From positions 3,224,001 to 3,288,000 of the forward strand of contig OY725503.1 of NCBI GenBank assembly GCA_963281255.1: a stretch of DNA of 64,000 nt. Reading direction: 5' to 3'. This document shows positions 36,803 through 46,862 of the stretch, piece by piece. The stretch's first letter is position 1, and each line of letters starts with the position of its first letter. A model generated the notes under the pieces. The model was given only the letters and a program-made list of their open reading frames with translations. It was not told where the DNA came from and did no database searches. This stretch comes from Aphrocallistes beatrix. Taxonomy: Eukaryota; Porifera; Hexactinellida; Sceptrulophora; Aphrocallistidae. A program made the position numbers and the translations under genes.

Positions 36803-37296
36803 AGCCTTATTCTCAGATCGACTTAACTCAGACTTAACTTTAACTAAGTAAAACTTAGTCCGGGCAAATATCCCGCAATTTTTCATGCAGTTGAATGAAC
36901 ATGTTACGAGTAATCCTGTAACGGCTGATGAATTCAATATCATTGTATGAGTCGATGGGATTTAACCCATTTCTAAATACCCTTTGATTTGCCAAACTAT
37001 TGCTTGTATTGACTTAAAGCAGGAACTGAGTTAATGCCATAGCGGAAGGAATAATTGATTCGAATTCATAATCTTACTTTTAATTTCACGAACTATTTAT
37101 ATCCAATGTGTTGATATTACCTTGCATCACTCATCATTTTGAATAAAGGAATAAATATTAAATTAAGTAGGAAAATCTAGATACTTAAATTAAGCAAATA
37201 CTACAAGTATGGATTTAGCATAAGTAAAGTTAAGAAAACTAAATGAAAACTAAGTAATTACTTAGTTTAAGTTTAGGTCGATCTGAGAATAAAGCT
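36803..37296. mobile_element. TIR element, about 494 bp
   Basis: Ends CTTATTCTCAGATCGACTTA and its inverse AGGTCGATCTGAGAATAAAG. Next to each end lie AACTTAGT / ACTAAGT(A/T) rich subterminal repeats. Non-coding. No clear target duplication. Confidence 0.55.
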
Positions 37297-37357
37297 ATCT
37301 GACCAGTGTCAAAGGGCAAATGTCTAGAGAGGATATCAAGCCATTTTCAACTCAATT

Positions 37358-37464
37358 AGGGATGGGACATAGCTCCGCATCTGCGGAGCATATAAATCTG
37401 ACATCCTCAATCAGATCCGCATCTGAGGATGTGCAAAATCTCACATCCGTCCTATCCCCTACCT
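37358..37464. repeat. Short palindromic element
   Basis: TAGGGATGGGACAT on the left faces GTCCTATCCCCTA on the right. Inside are the palindromes CTCCGCATCTGCGGAG and ACATCCTCA...TGAGGATGT. Possibly a very small hAT-like MITE. Confidence 0.4.
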
Positions 37465-38142
37465 TACGAATGGTAAGAGATAGCATAAACCTTATGAGTG
37501 ATAAAATGTTCAGTATAGATGTACCTACAATATTATGTTAGCATACAATATTATGTTAGCATATGTTAACATGGCAAGTGATTGAATTGTATAATAGATC
37601 CCTTCACCAAATTTTTTGAGATATCTCCCAGAAGGAAAAAGAGAGAATTTCTTTTTAAACAGGAAACTACATCATAACATCTGGTATTGTAAATAGTACA
37701 AAGAGTAATAATATGACGTAACTATTTTAAAAATAACACCGCCGATATTAGGCAGGATATCCTGTACATAATGAGCGATTCAAATTCTCTTACATTATGC
37801 CTCTGAATCAATGAACTCGATTAAATGGAGAAGTATTAGAAGTCTTCAATATTCGGTGGAAAATTGCAGCTTGATGGCTCTTTTAATTCTTCAGAAAATT
37901 GTGACAGATACTTTTTGTTATAAAATGTTTTAACTGAGTTTGGTGAAGCCGAAATGTTCAATGCTAATTCGTAGCAGTTCAGTTCCAGCATTATAACCAG
38001 GACTATATTTAAAAATAAATATTCAGATTCATTAGAACTACTCAGGTCGGCGATTATTGAGAAAGTATATGCATGGTGACACATTTCACTTAGTGACAAC
38101 CAAATTTGAGCGACCTAGATATCACACTTTATTAACAATATA

Positions 38143-38724
38143 CAGGGTGATCCAAAAGTTCTGCAACAAATTTTGCTGAAGTATTATACTTACACAAGTG
38201 GATCTAACATCCGACATTTCGTTTTACTTGAAAATTATAAGGTTTATTTTAATTATTTTGCAATCCAATTGCCTGTATTTCTGAATATATTTGCTAAGGT
38301 GGATCATAAATGTTTGTGTGTTTAGAAAAAAGAGAAAAAAAAGAAAAAATCTCGAATGCTAGGTACATTATATGATTATACTTTAACGATTGTTATTCTA
38401 ATTGATGATTCCCGGTCTATAAACCAAAAGAAATAGTCATATATTAGTATTTTGAATTAATAACTGACTATAGGAAGATATAAATATATTTAATCAGGAG
38501 AAAAAAGTTATTTTCGATTTGAAATTTTTGAGATCACAATATTGGAGTCCCGGGTATATAATATTTCAAAAATTTGTTTAGAAGATATTTCGCGCAATGA
38601 ATAGTGTTCATTTCTAAACTAGAAGGGTGGTAGATTCAATAGTTGCAAACCGATCTAAAGAACTAAATTATCTGTCAAATCAATGAAGTAAAATTTACCG
38701 TTGCAGAACTTTTGGATCGCCCTA
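38143..38724. mobile_element. Tc1/mariner-like MITE, 582 bp
   Basis: Ends CAGGGTGATCCAAAAGTTCT and AGAACTTTTGGATCGCCCTA are inverted, TA on both sides (38141-38142, 38725-38726). The interior is non-coding. The end pattern resembles the MITE at 22331-22565 but is a distinct family. Confidence 0.8.
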
Positions 38725-39762
38725 TAAGTTGTAAATTAATGGGTATTTGGTACAAATTCTCTCCTGTCACTCTTGTACAATGTGACCAACTGAAACTTTT
38801 TACACTTCTAAACTTAGACTAAAATACTCAAATTGACCAGAACTTAAATACTCGAACATCATATGATTGTAAAGTTTGATTGTGACATTCTCTTAAAAAA
38901 AGCCTGAGTAAATATGGAATTTTGCCAAAACAACCAAGTGTGAAAATGAAAATAGGATTCTACAAATTGGAATCTTTATATTAATCAGCAGTTGAATTAG
39001 CAATTCTAGCTTAAAATAAAGAATTGTCTAAATTTGTATTGGTATAAACACAGTTAGCAGTTAGCAGCACATCAATATTAATATAACTATTAAGTAGAAA
39101 ATCGAATTTTACGTACTGCATTCTACCAGTGATGCCAGTTAAACAAAGTTGGTACATTTGAACATTACAAGACATTTCTTTGTGGCATAAACTTTGCATA
39201 AACATGATGGGTATTGCCTGGGTTCATTTGGGGGACTACCCAAATGAACTCCAACGGGCATCATCTGTCAACATAGTATTCTACAAGTATATTACCGTTG
39301 AGATCTTGTTATCCTTTAAAATACGAACTCGTTGGTTTAAAAAGATATCAACAAATATTAATCATTCATGAAATTTATATTATAACAAAGTGTGAAAATA
39401 ATATTAGGTATTGAGATCACTAATACCTTTAAATAAAGCTTTGTAGTAAAAGATGTGAAAATATGAGTTTACACTTATAAATAGGTGTGAAACGAATATA
39501 GTGCCCCTAATCGTAACGAACAAACTGTCCTAAACAAACAAATACCGAAGAATTGTTTTTTAGATTACGTAAACGTTCATGACTCGCTTTATATGGAATT
39601 TCACAAAAAATAACTGTTGCACGTCTACGTACATTATAAAGTTCGCAAGGTGGCATATCGGACATAAGGACGAGGTGTTACCCATGTCATAGGACATCTA
39701 TATTACGTATAGGAGCTGGAGTGCAATCATGTAATTAGCATACTTCTAGCCAGTAAACAGGA

Positions 39763-40391
39763 CTATGTAAAGTTCTTAACTTTAGCGACTTTTCTGGATT
39801 CCTTAATTCCTGTTTTCGGACACTGCATTTCTTCCCAACTGAATGGGACTAGCGGAACACCATTCTCTCCTCTCGCGAATATCACTCCAAGTTCGTTTTC
39901 TGCGGTTGTTAATACATAATGAAGTGCTTCACCTAGTGAGAGCACTCGTGCGCGAATAATATCACCGGGTCGATAACATTTGTCCATTTCAACTTGATCC
40001 TTCAAAAAAGCTCTAACATCCTCCTTCCTGATATTCCCGCGGAAAGTATGCTTCAAATAAGTGTCTTCAACTGCGATTATTGACACCTTACAAGCACGCG
40101 GATTGATACTAATCACGCGGGCGTTTACGAGAGATCCGCTCTTCGGAATGCACTCTTTTTCCTGTTCATTCAACGCCACGTGGACCTGAGGTAGCTGAGT
40201 GCCCTCGTCAGAGCTAGGAGCTGGCTCTGTTCTTATGAACCCACTGAGAGAAGCGTAGATGGAGTTCGCGCGTATGTAGGTACCAGGCCCAGGGTTGTAC
40301 TCGGTGAGGGAACCGATCTTGTTTCCAGGGAGAGCTATCCCGTCGATAGCAGCAGCAGTGCCTAATAGGCCGTTAGTAGCCAGCTGATACT
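39763..40391 (-). CDS. EXOSC1: Exosome complex component CSL4 (3' exon)
   Basis: A 209-codon exon from an acceptor (TTTTTAG before 40391) to the stop at 39763. It covers nearly all of CSL4: N-terminal domain with LPGNKIGS...GPGTYIRANSIYASLSG, the S1-type domain (INPRACKVSI, FRGNIRKEDVRA, YRPGDIIRARVLSLG, YVLTTAENELGV) and the C-terminal zinc-ribbon-like stretch EMQCPKTGIKESRKVAKV. CSL4 is a cap subunit of the RNA exosome, acting in 3'-5' RNA decay and processing. No ATG occurs in the N-terminal part and the exon begins inside a codon, so a short first exon must lie upstream on the minus strand (beyond 40391); I could not place it. Confidence 0.92.
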
Positions 40392-41981
40392 CTAAAAATA
40401 GATATTTATATACTGTAAGATGGCCGTACGTACCTATTCAGAACTTTTTTGAATTCCAACTCAAATATCTCAACATTTATCTTCTCAATTTAAATTATTA
40501 CTTAAATTAATCCTCAGTGGAATACTTTGTGTGATCATAGAAATTCAATGAAAAGAAGCAATTTCGCATTATTTTCAATTGGTATTCTTGTTTTTGTTGT
40601 TATGCAAAAAATGGAAAAAAATAGACAAATTGTATGTGTGGCGAACGACTGAAGTAGGTTTGCTCGACTGTTATGATCAGATCATCGAAATACAAGTATT
40701 TGTATTACAATATTATTTCTGTCACGGAATATATGGACCCCGGAACCAATATTTCAGTGTTATGCTGAAGTATATTGCCCCCTCTGAAATGGTTGGACCC
40801 CTCCCCCCCCAGGTCCTTCCAAATATTCCGAAATATTTGGATCCCGAAAGTCGATCACAGGACTTTTATATTGGTTCCGAGGGTAGTCCATATATTTCGA
40901 AATATAAGGACCGGGTGAACCATTCTAGGGGGTCCAAATAATTCGTGACATTTTCCAAATAATGCAAGTGCATCAATGGTTTCTCCAGAAATAAACTACT
41001 CACACAATGTGACATCTATACATGTTTGAGTATATACAGTATCAGTTGATTTTGTGCAATTATTTTTGACCGGCACTAAATGATAGTTCTGAAGGTGTAT
41101 TTTTCTGGGAGGCAGACCCACAGACTCTCCATTTGGTCGCTCGCTTTTGGCTTCTCATGGCCGAACCGGTTTAAATGTCGACACTATGAGCCTGCCTGCT
41201 CTGTAATGTAACATATTTGATGATGACAAGGCCGTAGGCTACAGGTGTGAAGTGGTCCGGTTGGGACTAAAAGTTGTCAGGTTGAAATCAGTCCGACCGT
41301 ACAAAATGGCTCTTTTTTAGGTTATTAAATTGGTCAAAAGTGGCAAATATTAATTATCTCCCCGGCTACACTACTCGTGAATATTCGGTTACTACAGTAG
41401 ACTTGCTTATCAAAGCCTTTGTATACCGATTTTACTTTATTACAAACGAAGTAGTTTGCATTTATTAATTCTGTAGAAAGGATAAAAATATATACAATTG
41501 TAGATAGGTTTCTAGCACCAGGAAGTTAAGAAGTTGATACGAAGAAGGTATTTATAATTAATTAATGTCTATGTAGATTTTTAAATGTCTCGATTTGGGG
41601 CTTGAGTTCCCTCTTTACAAACATATTTGTATGTTCCCTTAGATCCAGATTCTCTCTCCTCATATGGCTGAAGTTTTTAAAATATAATTAATATATTGTA
41701 CCATACTTGATTGAATCTCTAACCAGTTGTAGTGCCAAAATAATAAAAAGTCCATTCCGCATGCGCAATGGACAAAATCTAGAAATTCTGATTTAAATGC
41801 TCTCTAGGTTGGACAGTGTGTGTTTATGTGAAATTTACAAATGTCTCCAAACGTTAGACTAACTTAATTGTACCCATTGAGAGTAAAAAGTAACTTGTTT
41901 TAAATATATTTAGCATACGTGGTAGTACATTACAAATAAAATATAACAAAATATAAGTAAACAAGGAGAATAATATATAAT
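40392..41981. other. Intergenic; probable location of EXOSC1 exon 1
   Basis: AT-rich. A stretch around 40730-40930 has several AATATTTCG / GGACCC motifs in both orientations, a degraded palindromic repeat that produces a 120-codon frame without protein character. The rest shows no feature I can support. Confidence 0.5.
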
Positions 41982-42850
41982 CTAATAAAAATTTATTTTA
42001 TGATTTTTAGTATCAATACAGACAATAATATTATCTTGAGTTACTGTTATTCCTGTAGGTTGATAATCACACTCAATATTATGAATTAATTGACCTCCTA
42101 ATGTGTATATTTGTATAATTTTATCATAATAATCACTAATTAGAATATTATTAAACTTATCAAAACATAGAGATAGCCATTGAGTTCCGTTTCTCAAGCT
42201 TATAATACTATGTAATAGATCAACTTAGAAAACACATGCACATTATGAGGTTTACTGTTGTCAGTTACAAACAATTTATTATTATTTACTTTAACATCTT
42301 GTGGCCGTAATAACTTCTTATTTCCTATTTCTCTAATTAGTTTGAGGTCCAAGTTTAACACTACTATTAAATTATTTCCGCAATCTGCTACAAAGACTTC
42401 ATCATTATCTACTGCGATTCCGCTAGGTTCACTCAGTTTCAAATCACTCATGCATTCTAATTCATAATTAATTTTATACTTCATTATTTTGTTTTTACTA
42501 CAATCGGTTATAAATAACCACTCTCTGAACAGAGCTATGGCTGTTGGATTGGTTAAATCCCCCTCACCGAATTCTCTAATGAACTGTCCTTCTAAACTGA
42601 ATAACTGAATTCTCTTATTCCCGCTATCAGCTATAAATACATTACCTTTCCCATCTGGTGCTACACCATATGGTTGATTCAGTTCTACGGGCCCCTTCCC
42701 TTTCTTGCCTATAGACCAAATAGGACCTAGTTTGGAGGAGTATATTTGAGTAGCGTCTTCTAGTGCTCCAAACATATCTATCTGATATCGTAGTTCTTCA
42801 AGATGAGATTTGTCGAAGTGAAGAGGCCATCCTTCGTATCTGAGTCCAGT
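41982..42850 (-). pseudogene. NHL-repeat protein fragment with a frameshift
   Basis: Frame one (to 42200) holds about four NHL units, each with the N-x-P-x-G/T-x-A/V start and a D(S/C)(G/S)N-(K/N) turn: LNQPYGVAPDGKGNVFIADSGNKRIQLF, NPTAIALF, EPSGIAVDNDEVFVADCGNN, RPQDVKVNNNKLFVTDNS. Near 42215 the frame must change by one base (after HVFSK) to continue as DLLHSIISLRNGTQWLSLCFDKFNN and further units, ending at 41982. Upstream the frame stays open without an ATG to about 42850 (LEELRYQIDMFGALEDATQ, a coiled-coil-to-NHL linker typical of TRIM/B-box-NHL proteins), so either exons are missing or the copy is truncated. A sequencing error could explain the single shift. Confidence 0.7.
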
Positions 42851-43189
42851 AATTTAATTGGATCAAATTTACTCTATGTAAAACTGTATGATACACTAGC
42901 TATTATTCTTAATTCATTATTTAATTTGACTACGAAATTTGATCTAAATTCAATTTCTACGATTATGTGTTGGTAGCAAATTTTTAATGGTTCTATTCCA
43001 GTTTTCCTCCACCTTTCTCCTGCAGGTACCATCTACACTCCCTGGCCAAAAGTATTGGAACACTTTTATATGAAATTAATACATCGTATATATACGTATA
43101 TAGTCTGTGTCAGAATTATTTAGAATTATAAATAACTCTCTAATTAAAAAGGAAGCGACACACTGGGTTAAATTTTGGAATACAGTTTG

Positions 43190-44176
43190 TAAACAAGTTA
43201 ATTGTTAGTAAATAATGGGATGACCTTCGAATCGATCACCCTTTTACATCTACGGGGCATTGAACTCCAGTAAGGCCTGAGAAATTCTGGCTGTATGTTG
43301 TCCCAAATTTTTTCTAAGGATTTCTTCAGCTCAGAAATCGTTCTAGAACCTATTTTCAGCAACTCTATTTTTAACCACCAAAAAGATTCTTAATTGGATT
43401 GAGATCAGGGCTTTGGGAAGACCAGGGGATCTGATTCGGGAGATTTTCGTCTAGAAATTTCTTAACTACTTTGGACTTGTACTTTGGGTCATTATCCATG
43501 ACAACTCGCCATTCGTTTTCATGAAAAACACACGCTTGAGATATTAAATGAGTACGCAAAATCCATAAGAACATATCCGAGTTCATATTATGGTTGAAAA
43601 TACATAATGGAAACGTCCCCATCGAAGAAAATGCTGCCCACACGTTAATCTTGGGTGAATGCTTCACTGTTGGGACCAGTCTTTTTCTTCCAGATTTAGT
43701 CTACATCTGTAAACTGCCACGACTTAGCCTGATAGACGTTTCATCCAAGAATATCGTTTGAGACCACGCTTTCTTTGGATAAGCATACTTTTTGGCCCAT
43801 TTAATGCGATATAAACGATTCTTTTCGTTAAGCATTGGAATCTTTGATGGAGAACGCTTTGAATAGTCGAGATCTCGAAGAGCTCTCCCTGCTGTCGAAA
43901 ATGAGACGCCAATTGATTCTTGCGAAGCGAGAGTCCGCAAGGATAAAAATGGTTTCCTCTGATTTGTTGGCATAAAGAAGGTTTAATCCTATTTCGAAGT
44001 GTTTTGGGCCTTCCAGCTCCTTTTGTATGCTCAAGTTTTGAATGTGATCTTTGCTGAGACTTCATTAAGTAGACAGTAGCCAAACTTACATCTGCCCTAC
44101 GAGCAATTTCTTTGGGATAATAATTTGTGGAAGTCAGGAGAGTATCAACTATGTGCATCTTTCTTAGCTGCGACAT
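43190..44176 (-). pseudogene. Tc1-like transposase, inactivated
   Basis: Starts MSQLRKMHIVDTLLTSTNYY with a helix-turn-helix domain (IARRADVSLATVYLMK) and a GAGRPKT hook. A frameshift near 43970 is needed to pass into LRTLASQESIGVSFSTAGRA and FLDETSIRLSRG. An in-frame TAG near 43700 stands where the paired element at 51143 has Trp. The catalytic part [17 protein letters not shown] and MDNDPKYKSK is open, the third catalytic residue is Lys instead of Glu (DLNPIKNLF), and a further shift is needed to read the last 60 codons. Three kinds of damage make it non-functional. Confidence 0.8.
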
Positions 44177-44304
44177 ATTATCGAACGCTAAAACAACTAA
44201 GTAATTTTTGGAAAAACCCGTAAATGCTAGTATCTACATCAATCAAATTTTGAAACATTTCTAAAACTTTTTTATTTACCATCTATAGAAAATAGACCAT
44301 ATTT

Positions 44305-44573
44305 AACATTGCAGCAGGACAATGCGCCAGCGAGCGCACAAATCAGAAAACCCCGAAGGTTAATAGGAAAGAATATTCCGATTGCTTACCTGGCCTGCAC
44401 AAAGTCCCGATTTGAATTTGATAGAATCTGTATGGAATTTGCTGAAAAGAAGGATAAATGCGAGGGATGTACTCCCAGTATCTTTAGGGGAACTAAGAAA
44501 CGGAAAGTGCCGAAACGGATGGAGGCATTGAGAACGCAAAGGGAGGGGCAGACCAAATATTAAGGCCAATAGT
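44305..44573 (+). pseudogene. Second Tc1-like transposase, C-terminal fragment
   Basis: Reads LQQDNAPASA, then after a frame change TWPAQSPDLNLIESVWNLLKRRINARD, the third catalytic-residue region of a DDE Tc1 transposase. It differs clearly from the minus-strand transposase next to it (DNAP instead of DNDPK), so it comes from another Tc1 lineage. The N-terminal two thirds are absent. Confidence 0.65.
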
Positions 44574-45094
44574 AACTGAAAATTGAAAGATTATCCTAGT
44601 ATTGATTATAATACAGTTAGTTGTAAAAAGTTAAATTGTATCAGAAAATATTTGTGTCGCCATGATCTTTAGAATGGTAAGAATTAATAAGTACGTATAA
44701 ACATACACTGTTCATATACTTTTGGGCAGGGAGCGTTAAATTTAATTTAATTTCAATGAAGAACTAAACTCATTGTTGTGATACTTAATCTTGGCCTTTT
44801 CCATCAAAGAGAATCAAACCAACTATCGATTCTTTCTTGGTATCAATTTATCAGGAATGAGAATGGAATTATACTATCTAAAGATTTTGCAAATTTAAGC
44901 GATCAATGACTGATCATATTTCCGGGGAGTGCTGTGAAATTGATGCGATCTCTGACTGTACCAATGTAATACATGTCAAACTTAATTGCCTGAAATTTGA
45001 TTTTGAGACCTTTATTCATAAATATATATCATAGCACCGCTCCCATACTTATAATTTGAGCACGACACTACTTCATACATAGGAAGAAAACAAA

Positions 45095-45520
45095 TTTCGA
45101 TAGCATGCTAGAGACTATAGTTATGCTTTTAACTGTGGAGTTTTTAGCAGTATAGAATCCGAATATCGCATTTGGAAACATTAGTATAAATAATTTGTGT
45201 ATTTACACTAGATACATAAACAATTCTCAAAATTATGTTAGAGAGTATAGTAGTTTTCAATGCGTGACCTATGGATTTTAGGGGTGTAGATTCCAAATAT
45301 CGCATTTACGAAACAATGTGATAAAAATAGATGTATTTTTTGTTGACAATTAATACATAAGGTAAACACATTGTGAAAGTATGAAAGAGATTAGCTTTCT
45401 ACGGGTGAACTGGGGTTTTGGGTGTAGATTCTGAATATCGGATTTTCGAAACTTTATGATAAATAATTAGTTTGTTTACAATAGATAAAGAAAGTAATCA
45501 AATTTCGAAAGCATAACTAG
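45095..45520. repeat. Tandem repeat, about 125-bp units, inverse of 15815-16190
   Basis: Units carry GGTGTAGATTC(C/T)GAATATCG and CTAGAGA..ATAG, the reverse complement of motifs in the 15815-16190 array, with similar spacing. Non-coding. Confidence 0.5.
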
Positions 45521-46033
45521 CAAGATTATTTGATAGGGGAGAGTCTCCCGAAGAGCAACTGAGACAGACAAAACATGCCGCACAACGCAAGCGAGCGAAG
45601 CGGGCTTGTACTGACATAATCTCATGACTGAGGGTTAGAAAATCAATTTGTACATAAGCAGTTAGCAAATGTTAACCATCAGGAGCCAATCAGAGATGGC
45701 GGACAGAATGAGATAACAAACAATTGTAATAACTAAGAAAAAGCCCTCCACAGACGGGATGAAGTGTGCTTTCACATTTCCTGAGATACGCACTATTTAA
45801 TGTAGTTCCAAGAATGTAGAAAAACACTCCCACCCCGCGCCCCGTCTGTAGGGGATTTTCTTCGCCATTAATTAATTGTATTTTTTGGCTGATCTCCGGA
45901 CAATCTGACTGCTCATATCCATAAATTTAAACTAGATAAACCTCAAGTTTAGTGATTAGAATATTCTAGCTTGTTCAAAATACAATGACACAAGGTTGCA
46001 TCATCACAGTCTCAATTTTGTTTTATGTATATA

Positions 46034-46650
46034 CAGTGGAACCCCGGAATTACGGTCACCCTTGGGACGGAGAAAAGTGACGGTAATTCTGAAACTTTTT
46101 GAAAGAAACCATATTTCATAACATTAACCTTAAATACCAATTAGAACAAACTATTACATAATTACTTGTTAAATACGCATCTAATTTGGATTGCTCCTGA
46201 TGACCTGAAAAATGTGTGGAAATTGCATTTGCGTTAAACTTTATCTTCAAGAGAAGACATCAAGGAAAGATCAAATACTCCTTAATTAAGTATGGAGGAT
46301 ACCTGGGTTCTTCCGATATTAAATTTTTCTGTCAATTGCCCATGCGATTGAAACGAAGAATTTTGAATTAGCTCGACTTTTTGAGAGCCAGTTCATTGTG
46401 TTCACTTGATGCCATTAATATCTTATGAAGTATTGACAGAGTAATATGCTTTACATTTATACGAGTTAGTACTTGTACGAGTACATTGTTTGTTGTTTTA
46501 TTGTCAAGAAATCGTTTTCGTTTTCAAACGTGTAATAATGATTCCCTATTGTTTTTGTTTAAGGTAATTGGCCGTAATTCCGAGGTATAAATATGGTTTC
46601 GTTCTAAAACAAATGGCCGGAATTCGGATAGCGGGGTGGCCGTAAAACTG
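46034..46650. mobile_element. pogo-like MITE, about 617 bp
   Basis: Left end CAGTGGAACCCCGGAATTAC with TA before it; right end GGGTGGCCGTAAAACTG. Inner copies of GG(T/C)(C/A)GTAATTC(C/T)G occur near both ends (46080, 46567, 46610). Non-coding. Confidence 0.6.
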
Positions 46651-46862
46651 AAATAAATCAAAGTTATGTCTATGTGAAGTCCGACGGGACTTTAAAAAGT
46701 GCTATTTTATGCACCAATTTATGCACCAATCTGAACGTCAAGCAGTATTACGCAAGGATAAGATTGATTGAATAACTCCATCCATCAAAATATCGAATTC
46801 AACAGACTACTACCAAGTAGCACAATTATATATATTACTATCTATCGCTATAATTTCATCAC

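Larger units (their letters stand above)
35916..39762. other. Intergenic
   Basis: 3.8 kb without a supportable gene. It contains MITE-like elements at 36803-37296, about 37358-37464 and 38143-38724. A 125-codon frame at 35997-36374 lacks protein-like conservation cues and contains a poly-Asn run made by an AAT repeat. Confidence 0.5.
43036..44735. mobile_element. Composite Tc1-like remnant, 1.7 kb
   Basis: Ends CACTCCCTGGCCAAAAGTAT and ATACTTTTGGGCAGGGAGCG are inverted; TA precedes the left end (43034-43035) and TT replaces it on the right. Two different transposase remnants face each other inside: a Tc1 gene on the minus strand (43190-44176) and the C-terminal part of another on the plus strand (44305-44573). 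The whole is therefore a chimera of two related elements sharing terminus type, by insertion, recombination or abortive transposition. Confidence 0.7.
44736..46862. other. Intergenic
   Basis: Contains the inverted copy of the 125-bp tandem repeat (about 45095-45520), a family A hairpin fragment (about 45570-45608) and a pogo-like MITE (46034-46650). Two near-identical CCC(A)GTCTG(T/A)GG-type motifs at about 45740 and 45835 form a small inverted repeat. No gene seen. Confidence 0.5.

Noticed and set aside
40579-40941. 120-codon frame next to EXOSC1
   Set aside because: Arises from a degraded palindromic repeat of AATATTTCG and GGACCC motifs.
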